The position numbers and the translations under genes were made by a program. A DNA stretch of 14,149 nt. Origin: an uncultured Clostridia bacterium. GTDB taxonomy: Bacteria; Bacillota; Clostridia; Oscillospirales; Acutalibacteraceae. The stretch covers positions 1 through 14,149 of the forward strand of contig CAMFPJ010000027.1 of NCBI GenBank assembly GCA_945971755.1, written 5' to 3'. Every line of letters begins with the position of its first letter. Position 1 is the stretch's first letter. The notes under the pieces were generated by a model that did not search any database, was not told the DNA's origin, and saw nothing but the letters and a program-made list of their open reading frames with translations. Positions 7,025-13,076 of the stretch are shown one piece after another.

Positions 7025-7882
7025 TTATTTTGTAACTGTTTCTTTTTCTTCTGCTGCAAACATTGAGTTTGTGTCATTTTTGCCCTTGTGGTTATAGGGG
7101 CGGACACGAAGGAAAATATAAGCAGCAACAGCGCCTATTGTGTTAAAGATAATGTCTTCCATTGTGTCAATTACAGCGTAACGTGCATTGTAAACCTCTT
7201 CCAAAGAACTGTAAAGCGGAGTTCCGTCAGTAACCTCGTTAAGCCTTGCGGCATAACTTGTGGGATCAAAAATCCAAGGTTTTGCAAGACCCGGGTTATT
7301 GTATTTTTCGGAAGCCCAAATTGCAAGTGACTGTGACCAGTGCTGTGAGTCACCGCCTGCAACCTGGTCAAATGTAAACTCAAAAAGCTCCCAACCGGTA
7401 CCTACAATGAATGAAAAACCGAATGCACAGAGGAGAACAACTGCTGTGCTGCACTGCTTTTTGTCACGCTTTTGCATTGCAGTTGCCATTTCATAACCGA
7501 TAATAACAGCCCAAAAACCAAGTGCTGCGTGCATTATGTAGTCGTAAGAATTCACGCTGTAATAGAAGTTAATGTATGCTCCGCCGAAAGAGGCAAGCCA
7601 CAAAAGAAGAATTAAACCGTCTTGGAAAAGCGGCGGAATGTAATGCGGCCATTTTTTCTTAGAAAACATCATGCAAATTTCCCAAGCGAACATACCCACA
7701 AAATTTGAAAGTGTTTGTAAAACCTGCTGGATGTTTGTGGCTTGTTCAAGTCCAAAACCAAATCTGCCAAGCCCAAAAGCAGCATCAACCATGGCAAAAA
7801 TCATTGTTGCGCGAAGTATCCACCAGTAAACAAGCTCCCACTTTTTAGGAACAGATACAAGTGTCTTGAAATATTCTTTCAT
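7025..7882 (-). CDS. Polytopic membrane protein, YjdF/DUF2238-like
   Basis: A 285-residue integral membrane protein of unknown function. Hydrophobic segments lie at roughly 18-38, 55-73, 86-107, 114-134, 145-165 and 240-260, giving five or six membrane helices with a basic, polar C terminus. Polar residues within or beside helices look conserved-type: H118 and E131 (IMHAALGFW...GYE), GWELFEF at 163-169, D172, and DTMEDIIFNTIGA at 239-251. The GWELFE and DTxxDxxxNTxGA pair recalls the YjdF/DUF2238 and VanZ-like membrane proteins, but about 60 residues separate the two blocks here, so membership is tentative. Translation starts at ATG 7882 with a perfect AGGAGG (7895-7890) 7 bases upstream. It has its own strong promoter and is a single-gene unit. 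No signal peptide or catalytic family was recognised. Confidence 0.75.
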   Translation of the reverse strand: MKEYFKTLVSVPKKWELVYWWILRATMIFAMVDAAFGLGRFGFGLEQATNIQQVLQTLSNFVGMFAWEICMMFSKKKWPHYIPPLFQDGLILLLWLASFGGAYINFYYSVNSYDYIMHAALGFWAVIIGYEMATAMQKRDKKQCSTAVVLLCAFGFSFIVGTGWELFEFTFDQVAGGDSQHWSQSLAIWASEKYNNPGLAKPWIFDPTSYAARLNEVTDGTPLYSSLEEVYNARYAVIDTMEDIIFNTIGAVAAYIFLRVRPYNHKGKNDTNSMFAAEEKETVTK

Positions 7883-7898
7883 ATCATATCCTCCTGAT

Positions 7899-7914
7899 TT
7901 ACAGTAATCTGTAA
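7899..7914. promoter_or_regulatory. Inverted repeat in leader of membrane-protein gene
   Basis: TTACAG-TAAT-CTGTAA is a perfect 6-bp inverted repeat lying just after the predicted start site (~7916) and before the ribosome binding site. It could be a repressor operator; no regulator is identifiable. A 6-bp AT-rich RNA stem is too weak to be a convincing terminator. Confidence 0.4.
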
Positions 7915-7922
7915 GTACCGAA

Positions 7923-7951
7923 ATTATAGCATAAAAGCAAATATTTGTCTA
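7923..7951 (-). promoter_or_regulatory. Promoter of membrane-protein gene
   Basis: On the minus strand, TAGACA (7951-7946) and TATAAT (7928-7923) are 17 bases apart, and TGC before the -10 makes an extended -10 element. This is among the best promoters in the window. Its -35 abuts the T tract of the terminator of the upstream phosphoribosyltransferase gene. Confidence 0.8.
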
Positions 7952-7954
7952 TAC

Positions 7955-7989
7955 AAAAAGAAAAACCGCTCAAATAAATTTGAACGGTT
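7955..7989 (-). terminator. Intrinsic terminator of the ireB operon
   Basis: On the minus strand AACCG-TTCAAA pairs with TTTGAG-CGGTT (11 positions with one mismatch, 4-base loop), followed by TTTTTCTTTTTG. It begins 11 bases after the phosphoribosyltransferase stop. Confidence 0.8.
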
Positions 7990-8000
7990 AATTATATGTA

Positions 8001-8552
8001 TTAAAGAACGTTGCCTTCACCGTCAAAGAGCGGTAACGGCTCTAAGAAAATGATATCGTCTCTTTTGGCTGCATTGCCCTCGGCTAAAATTGCCATTCTG
8101 CCAACAACCTCTCCGCCTGCTTGCTCAACAAGGTTTTCAACTGCTGAGATTGAACCTCCTGTTGAAATAACATCATCAAGAATTAAAACTCTTTTACCTT
8201 TCATTTTTGCAGCGTCAGCGCCGTCCATATAGAGCATCTGTTCGCCATCGGTAGTAATTGATTTATCACGAACCTCAAATACGCCGTTCATGTAAGCCTT
8301 CTTTTTCTTTCGGACAAGAAAATATTCATTTCTTCCGCTCTGCCTTGCCATTTCGTGAATAAGCGGAATTGCCTTTGCCTCGGGGGCAACCATGTAGTCA
8401 AAATCGGGAGCTTTCTCTAAAAGTGCTTTTGCACAGGCACACGTAAGCTCAACATCACCGAAAATGACAAATGCCGCAATAGTTAAATTGTCATTTAACT
8501 TGCAAAGGGGCAAATCTCTTTTTACTCCCGCAACAGTTATTGGATATACCAT
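8001..8552 (-). CDS. Apt-like type I phosphoribosyltransferase family protein
   Basis: A 183-residue protein with the PRPP-binding signature of type I phosphoribosyltransferases, VLILDDVISTGGS (acidic pair D126-D127). An upstream block, VAPEAKAIPLIHEMA, corresponds to the region before the flexible loop in adenine/xanthine phosphoribosyltransferases; RKKKKAYM may belong to the loop. The most likely role is purine-base salvage or PRPP sensing, but the N terminus (MVYPITVAGVKRDLPLCKL) is not that of a standard Apt, so the base substrate is uncertain and it may be a related non-catalytic protein. The frame is open to 8630, but AAGGTGA ends 6 bases before the ATG at 8552, while the longer form would translate through a terminator-like hairpin and overlap the preceding gene. 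It is the last gene of the ireB cluster. Confidence 0.8.
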   Translation of the reverse strand: MVYPITVAGVKRDLPLCKLNDNLTIAAFVIFGDVELTCACAKALLEKAPDFDYMVAPEAKAIPLIHEMARQSGRNEYFLVRKKKKAYMNGVFEVRDKSITTDGEQMLYMDGADAAKMKGKRVLILDDVISTGGSISAVENLVEQAGGEVVGRMAILAEGNAAKRDDIIFLEPLPLFDGEGNVL

Positions 8553-8578
8553 ATAAATCACCTTCACATTAAATATAA

Positions 8579-8599
8579 GGCGGCGAAATTTTCGCCGCC
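8579..8599 (-). terminator. Hairpin between the 95-residue gene and the PRT gene
   Basis: GGCGGCGA pairs perfectly with TCGCCGCC around a 5-base loop, much more GC-rich than its surroundings. On the minus strand it begins 9 bases after the stop codon and is followed by TTATATTT, an imperfect T tract; on the plus strand it is followed by GTTTTT. It may be a partial terminator that lowers expression of the phosphoribosyltransferase, or an RNA 3'-end stabiliser. Which of these it is cannot be decided from sequence. Confidence 0.55.
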
Positions 8600-8607
8600 G
8601 TTTTTGA

Positions 8608-8895
8608 TTAGTTGCCGTTTGCCAACGCACGGTTAAGCCAAACTTCAGCTATGTCCATAGCGGCATAAAGACCTTTCTTTTCACTTGTTTTTACAATTCT
8701 TTCTCTTGCACTCACATCCGGGTCAGTATTAAGAAGCTGGATGGAAACTTTAGATGCAACCTCTAAGCCGTTAACCTCTTTAGTGCCTGTAATTTGCATC
8801 ATAATAACATAACTTTTTGACGGGTCACCGTAATAAATTGTGTTACCGTTTCTTACAAGAGGTTTGCCTTTATACGTGAGAAATTTTTCTGCCAT
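8608..8895 (-). CDS. Small hypothetical protein downstream of ireB
   Basis: A 95-residue soluble protein I cannot assign to a named family. It starts MAEKFLTYKGKPLVR, has a short strand-rich N-terminal half (GNTIYYGDPSKSYVIMMQITGT, quoted only to show its alternation), then a segment SKVSIQLLNTDPDVSAR and a C-terminal helix ending DIAEVWLNRALA. It has no membrane segment, signal peptide, metal-binding cysteines or recognisable catalytic motif. The start is supported by AGAGGTG 5 bases before the ATG. It lies 15 bases after ireB and is very probably co-transcribed with it. In many Firmicutes ireB is followed by ruvX and a yrzB-like gene; neither resembles this protein. Good codon usage, a good ribosome binding site and operon position make it a real gene; function is unknown. 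Confidence 0.8.
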   Translation of the reverse strand: MAEKFLTYKGKPLVRNGNTIYYGDPSKSYVIMMQITGTKEVNGLEVASKVSIQLLNTDPDVSARERIVKTSEKKGLYAAMDIAEVWLNRALANGN

Positions 8896-8910
8896 AAATA
8901 CACCTCTAAA

Positions 8911-9171
8911 TTATTTTTTTGCCGATTTCAGGTATTCCTTAACGAGATCCTGCAAAAGTTCATCTCTGTCAAGGCGGCGGATAAGACTTCTTGCGTTGTT
9001 GTGAGTTGTGATGTAAGTCGGGTCTTCGGAAAGAATATAACCGACAATTTGGTTAATAGGGTTGTAGCCTTTTTCAACCAACGCATCGTAAACAGCAACA
9101 AGAGTTTGCCTGGTGGCTTCCTCACGGTCGTCCTTTAATGAGAATTGGATTGTCTTGTTAGGGTCAAGCAT
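8911..9171 (-). CDS. ireB: IreB family regulatory phosphoprotein (YrzL, DUF965)
   Basis: An 86-residue protein matching the IreB/YrzL family almost end to end: QTLVAVYDALVEKGYNPINQ, IVGYILSEDPTYITTHNNAR and LIRRLDRDELLQDLVKEYL are the family's hallmarks, and the length is typical. In Enterococcus faecalis, IreB is a substrate of the Ser/Thr kinase IreK and a negative regulator of cephalosporin resistance; there the phosphorylated threonines are near the N terminus, and T7 here (MLDPNKT) sits at a comparable place (recalled from the family, not tested). It acts in the cytoplasm as a small helical protein. AGGAGGTGG ends 4 bases before the ATG, an excellent start. It is first in a three-gene cluster with its own promoter, 81 bases after the pheT stop. 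The kinase and phosphatase are not in the window. Confidence 0.95.
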   Translation of the reverse strand: MLDPNKTIQFSLKDDREEATRQTLVAVYDALVEKGYNPINQIVGYILSEDPTYITTHNNARSLIRRLDRDELLQDLVKEYLKSAKK

Positions 9172-9203
9172 TACGCCACCTCCTGAAAAAATATTTACAA
9201 TTT

Positions 9204-9232
9204 ATTATACACTGTTTTAGCTCAAATTACAA
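9204..9232 (-). promoter_or_regulatory. Promoter of ireB operon
   Basis: On the minus strand, TTGTAA (9232-9227) and a perfect TATAAT (9209-9204) are separated by 17 bases; transcription would start near 9197, about 26 bases before the ireB ATG. Between pheT and this promoter there is a run of seven T without a hairpin, so some read-through from pheST is possible. Confidence 0.75.
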
Positions 9233-9252
9233 TAGCAAAAAAACGAATTTAT

Positions 9253-11613
9253 TTACTGCTTAAGTGAGATTCCGACTGCGGCGAGTTTTTCGATAATTGC
9301 GTTAACAACCTCCATAACCTCATCACGGGTAAGAGTTTTTTCCGGATGTGAGAATGTAAGTCGGGTTGTAATTGACTTGCCCGTTTCGTCAGAATAGGTA
9401 TCAATTACCTGAACATTCTTGATAAGCTCACATTTTGCCTCTTTAATAACATTGCCGATAGGAGCAAAAATTTCGGAAACAAATGAAATATCAATATCAA
9501 TTCCCGGGAACTTTGAGGGCTCTTCGTAAACTATGGGAGCGGGTGTGATTTCTGCAAAAGCAGGAACATCAATTTCCGCAAAAACAATAGCCGCTTTCTT
9601 GTCAATCTTCTTTGAAACAGAGGGGTGGACAATACCGATTTTACCGAGAACTGTTCCGTCACAAATAATTTCATTAAGATTTCTCGGGTGTTCATAAGAA
9701 AGAGTAGCATCTGCTGCCTTAAACTCAAGGGCTCTGTGCTTAATGTCAGAAGCTAAAACACAAAGAATATCACGCATGTTGTAATAAAGTGTTTCCACAG
9801 AATTTGCTTTACTGTAAAGAGTAATACAAAGTTTCTTGTGCTCTTCACAAAGTCCGTCCGCTTTAACACCGTTTACGGTTCTTCCTATTTCAAACACGCC
9901 AAACTGCGGAGCAAAGCCAACGTTTGAACGCACCTGGCAAAGCTGAGTGGGGACGATTGAACGGCGAATGGTCTCAATATTGGGGTTTGTGGCGTTTACA
10001 AGTTTAATATTATCTTGAATTTCAATGCCAAGGGTCTTGTATTCATCATAGTAAGCCCAAATGTAAGAATGAAGCTCGTGAAGAGAGTATCTTTTTACAA
10101 GAATATCCTTAATTTTGTCTTCGACTGTCTTTTCTTCAGCCGCACGAACAGGGTAAAGGGGAGCTTTGCTTGTGTGAATGTCAAAGTTGTCATAACCGTA
10201 AATTCTTGTAATTTCCTCGATAATGTCTGCTTTGATTGTAACGTCTTTTGTTGCTCTCCAAGAGGGAACATCAACACTGAAGTCGTTGCCGTTAAGAGTA
10301 ACGCCGAATCCGAGAGAATCAAGAGTTTTTACGATTGTATCATTTGAAATCTCAATACCCGTATATTTGTCAACAAATGCCTTGTCAAAATTAAGAGTTA
10401 CTTTGTTGTAGTGGAATGCGTATTCGTCTGTAAGTGATGAAACAACCTTTGCACCGCTGTCGATTGATGTTAAAAGTTGAACAAATCTTGCAATAGCAGG
10501 AACGGTCATTTCTGGGTCAAGGCACTTTTCATAACGCATTGAAGCATCTGTTCTGTGAGCAAGGCGAACAGTTGACTTTCTGATTGAAACTGCGTCAAAT
10601 GTTGCAGATTCAAGTGTAAGCGTTGTAGTGTCATCAACGATTTCAGAATCAAGACCGCCCATAATGCCTGCAATAGCAACAGGAGTGTTGTCATTACAAA
10701 TCATAAGAGTGTTTTCGTCAATATTTCTCTCTACACCGTCAAGAGTCCGGAAGGTGAAAGGCTCTTCAAATCTCTTAATTCTGATTTTTTCAACCTTGCG
10801 AGAGTCAAATGCGTGCATGGGCTGGCCCATTTCAAGCATTAGGTAGTTAGTAAGGTCTGCAAGGAAGTTGATAGCTCTCATTCCGCAGTAGAAAAGACGA
10901 ATTCTCATATTAACGGGGCTTACCGAAACATTGATATTTTCAACCTGCAAGCAAGAATATCTTTGACAAAGCGGGTCTTCAATTTTCATATCAACTTTTG
11001 GAAGAGAATTGTAAGCAGAAAGGTCAACTGACGGAATCGGCTTTAACTCTCTGCCTGCAAGTGAAGCGAATTCACGGGCAATTCCGTAATGTCCCCAAAG
11101 GTCAGGGCGGTTAGTAAGCGACTTATTGTCAACTTCGAAAACAATGTCCTCAATCTCGTAAACTTCTTTAATGTCGGTACCGTTTGGAATATCGTCAGTA
11201 ATTTCCATTATGCCCGAGTTGTCGTCGCTAATGCCGATTTCCTTTTCGGAACAGCACATACCGTTTGAGGTGTAGCCTGCAAGTTTTCTTGGTATGATTT
11301 CAATATCACCGATTTTAGCACCGACTTTAGCGAATGCAGTTTTAAGACCTACTTTTACATTTGGTGCACCGCATACTACGTCGGTAAATTCAGCATCACC
11401 GGCGTCAACTTTAAGAAGGTGAAGTTTGTTTGAGTCAGGGTGCGGCTCAACTGATTTAATTTCAGCAACAACAATTCCCGAAATGTCGGAGCCTTTCATA
11501 AAAATTTCGTTTTCAACTTCAGCAGTAGAAAGAGAGAAGCGGTGGATAAGGTCAAGCTTGTCAAGACCTGTTAAATCTACAAAATCTGAAATCCAGTTCA
11601 TTGATAAAAACAT
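9253..11613 (-). CDS. pheT: Phenylalanyl-tRNA synthetase beta subunit
   Basis: The beta subunit of the (alpha-beta)2 enzyme that charges tRNA-Phe; it binds tRNA and edits Tyr-tRNA-Phe. At 786 residues it has the normal bacterial length. Domains in order: N-terminal MNWISDFVDL start, OB-fold tRNA-binding domain at ~40-150 (GIVVAEIKSVEPHPDSNKL, then VVCGAPNVKVGLK), B3/B4 editing region at ~200-370 (NFLADLTNYLMLEMGQPMHA), B5 domain at ~395-470, class II-like core, and the C-terminal FDX-ACB anticodon-binding domain from ~690 (SKFPGIDIDISFV). The ATG at 11613 has AAAGGAGAG 8 bases upstream. It lies 17 bases after pheS and is controlled by the same T-box leader. No obvious terminator hairpin follows it. 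Confidence 0.97.
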   Translation of the reverse strand: MFLSMNWISDFVDLTGLDKLDLIHRFSLSTAEVENEIFMKGSDISGIVVAEIKSVEPHPDSNKLHLLKVDAGDAEFTDVVCGAPNVKVGLKTAFAKVGAKIGDIEIIPRKLAGYTSNGMCCSEKEIGISDDNSGIMEITDDIPNGTDIKEVYEIEDIVFEVDNKSLTNRPDLWGHYGIAREFASLAGRELKPIPSVDLSAYNSLPKVDMKIEDPLCQRYSCLQVENINVSVSPVNMRIRLFYCGMRAINFLADLTNYLMLEMGQPMHAFDSRKVEKIRIKRFEEPFTFRTLDGVERNIDENTLMICNDNTPVAIAGIMGGLDSEIVDDTTTLTLESATFDAVSIRKSTVRLAHRTDASMRYEKCLDPEMTVPAIARFVQLLTSIDSGAKVVSSLTDEYAFHYNKVTLNFDKAFVDKYTGIEISNDTIVKTLDSLGFGVTLNGNDFSVDVPSWRATKDVTIKADIIEEITRIYGYDNFDIHTSKAPLYPVRAAEEKTVEDKIKDILVKRYSLHELHSYIWAYYDEYKTLGIEIQDNIKLVNATNPNIETIRRSIVPTQLCQVRSNVGFAPQFGVFEIGRTVNGVKADGLCEEHKKLCITLYSKANSVETLYYNMRDILCVLASDIKHRALEFKAADATLSYEHPRNLNEIICDGTVLGKIGIVHPSVSKKIDKKAAIVFAEIDVPAFAEITPAPIVYEEPSKFPGIDIDISFVSEIFAPIGNVIKEAKCELIKNVQVIDTYSDETGKSITTRLTFSHPEKTLTRDEVMEVVNAIIEKLAAVGISLKQ

Positions 11614-11630
11614 GTAAGTTCTCTCCTTTC

Positions 11631-12689
11631 TTATTCATCATCGGTAAACTGCGAAAGACTCGAGAGTTTACCGGAGTTCAAATCACGAATATCTTTAATT
11701 CCGTACTTCATCATAGCAAGCCTTGTAAGACCGAGGCCGAATGCGAAGCCTGTGTATTCCTCAGGGTCGATTCCGCCCGCTTTGAGAACCTCAGGGTGAA
11801 TCATACCGCAGGGGCAAAGCTCAAGCCATCCGGAGTGCTTGCAGGAGGGGCAACCCTCACCGCCGCAAATAAGACAGCTTATGTCAAGCTCAAAGCCCGG
11901 TTCAACGAAGGGGAAAAAGCCCGGGCGAAGTCTTACCTTTATATCTTTTTGGAAAACTTCCGAAAGCATTGTTTTCATAAAGTAGATAAGGTTTGAAATG
12001 GAAATATCCTTATCAACCATAACACCTTCCATTTGGAAGAAAGTGTTTTCGTGGCAAGCGTCGGTTGCTTCGTTTCTGAAACAGCGGCCGGGGAAAATTG
12101 CTTTAATGGGAACACCGTCGTTAACAAGTGCGTCCTTGTATTTTCTGTAAATGGCGTTCTGTGCGGCTGAAGTCTGCGATTTTAATAACTGACCGTTTTC
12201 AAGATAGTAGGTGTCCTGCATATCTCTTGCCGGGTGGTGCTTTGGAATATTAAGCGATTCAAAGCACTCATAGTCGGTAACAACTTCACTGTAATCTTCA
12301 ACTGTAAAGCCCATAGACTTAAAAATTCTTTCGCACTCACGTTGAACAAGTGTAATGGGGTGGTAAGAACCGCGAGAAAGGTCAGCGGGGGCTGAAATGT
12401 CGAAAATCGGCATACTGTCAATTTCCATTTGCATTTCTTTCTGTTTAAGTTCGTTTGCTTTCTCTGTAATTTTTTCTTCAAGAAAAGCTCTTACTTCATT
12501 TGCCTTTTGACCCATAATCGGTCTTTCTTCAGCGGAGAGTGAACCCATCATCTTAAGAATTGATGTAAGTTCGCCCTTTTTACCAAGAACTTGAACTCTG
12601 AAATTTTCAAGCTGTTCAGCAGAAGTAAGTTCTTTGAGTTCTGCTTCCGCTTTGTTGCGGATAGCTTCAAGTTTCTCTTTCAATTTCAT
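11631..12689 (-). CDS. pheS: Phenylalanyl-tRNA synthetase alpha subunit
   Basis: The catalytic alpha subunit of PheRS, a class II synthetase. At 352 residues it is about the usual length (~340-350). Residues 1-90 form the N-terminal coiled coil; motif 2 is PGRCFRNEATDACHENTFFQ, followed by the characteristic MEGVMVD; motif 3 is FAFGLGLTRLAMMKYGI near the C terminus. Between them, six cysteines (272, 275, 280, 283, 292, 294; CLICGGEGCPSCKHSGW) form a CxxC-x4-CxxC knot that could bind zinc, a variation known from other Firmicutes-type PheS proteins and absent from the E. coli type. The ATG at 12689 has the AAAGGAAG sequence directly against it, which is unusually close; a TTG at codon 3 (12683) would be better spaced. 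It heads pheST behind a T-box. Confidence 0.97.
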   Translation of the reverse strand: MKLKEKLEAIRNKAEAELKELTSAEQLENFRVQVLGKKGELTSILKMMGSLSAEERPIMGQKANEVRAFLEEKITEKANELKQKEMQMEIDSMPIFDISAPADLSRGSYHPITLVQRECERIFKSMGFTVEDYSEVVTDYECFESLNIPKHHPARDMQDTYYLENGQLLKSQTSAAQNAIYRKYKDALVNDGVPIKAIFPGRCFRNEATDACHENTFFQMEGVMVDKDISISNLIYFMKTMLSEVFQKDIKVRLRPGFFPFVEPGFELDISCLICGGEGCPSCKHSGWLELCPCGMIHPEVLKAGGIDPEEYTGFAFGLGLTRLAMMKYGIKDIRDLNSGKLSSLSQFTDDE

Positions 12690-12697
12690 CTTCCTTT
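12690..12697 (-). promoter_or_regulatory. Unusually placed pheS ribosome binding site
   Basis: AAAGGAAG abuts the annotated pheS ATG, leaving about 2 bases after GGA instead of the usual 6-9. From the same site, the in-frame TTG two codons later is 8 bases away. The start of pheS is therefore uncertain by two codons. Confidence 0.55.
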
Positions 12698-12732
12698 CAT
12701 GTATTGGAATAATAATTTGATAACAAGTTTAT

Positions 12733-12767
12733 GAAAAAAATAAATCCCATACGCAGAAACGTATGGG
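12733..12767 (-). terminator. Regulated terminator of the T-box leader
   Basis: CCCATACG pairs perfectly with CGTATGGG (8 bp, 6-base loop) and is followed on the minus strand by ATTTATTTTTTTC. Its 5' arm overlaps the antiterminator pairing partner of the T-box, so it forms when tRNA-Phe is charged. Confidence 0.92.
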
Positions 12768-12983
12768 ACGAAATAGCCGTGGTACCACCCAATTTTTTGC
12801 ATGAAGCAAACACTCCTGTACTCTGTAACGTGAGTAACACGTTGTTACCTACTGAATTCAGCAACACCACTCCAAAGTGAACTTCAATTAAACTTTTGAC
12901 TTATGTGCTTTCAGCCATGGCACAATTCTCTTTTTAGTTTACTTGCTTAATCTACTCTCTTTTTCAATGTGTTTTCCGATATC
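12733..12983 (-). promoter_or_regulatory. T-box riboswitch (phenylalanine) leader of pheST
   Basis: The leader RNA binds uncharged tRNA-Phe and then permits read-through into pheST. On the minus strand the invariant T-box GGGTGGTACCACGG is at 12790-12777, preceded by AATT. Upstream, Stem I is closed by AACAC near its 5' end and GTGTT at the 3' side, and its specifier loop carries GAAG-TTC-AC with the codon UUC (12881-12879), a Phe codon followed by a purine as expected. TGGG at the start of the T-box region can pair with CCCA of the terminator's 5' arm, giving the mutually exclusive antiterminator. The terminator at 12733-12767 follows. Everything from the promoter to pheS is accounted for by this element. 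Confidence 0.95.
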
Positions 12984-12989
12984 TTATGT

Positions 12990-13018
12990 ATTATAACAAA
13001 ACTGAAATAGAGAGTCAA
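12990..13018 (-). promoter_or_regulatory. Promoter of pheST
   Basis: TTGACT (13018-13013) and a perfect TATAAT (12995-12990) lie 17 bases apart on the minus strand, a near-consensus promoter. Transcription would begin near 12983, giving a leader of about 295 bases with the T-box. Confidence 0.88.
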
Positions 13019-13034
13019 GCATATTATTAAATAA

Positions 13035-13063
13035 AAAACGGCAGAAATGACTTCTGCCGTTTT
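13035..13063 (-). terminator. Intrinsic terminator of the metallophosphoesterase gene
   Basis: AAAACGGCAGAA pairs perfectly with TTCTGCCGTTTT (12 bp, 5-base loop) 13 bases after the stop codon of the rightmost gene. The minus-strand side continues TTATTTAATAA after the TTTT, so termination is leftward, upstream of the pheST promoter. Confidence 0.85.
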
Positions 13064-13076
13064 GCTTTAAGGTGAT

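Noticed and set aside
8553..8630. Longer phosphoribosyltransferase start at 8630
   Set aside because: It would translate the 8579-8599 hairpin and overlap the upstream gene; a clear AAGGTGA precedes the ATG at 8552 instead.
10015..10347. Plus-strand open frame of 110 codons, Cys/Phe/Val-rich
   Set aside because: It is the mirror of pheT coding sequence, has a low-quality composition and no ribosome binding site.
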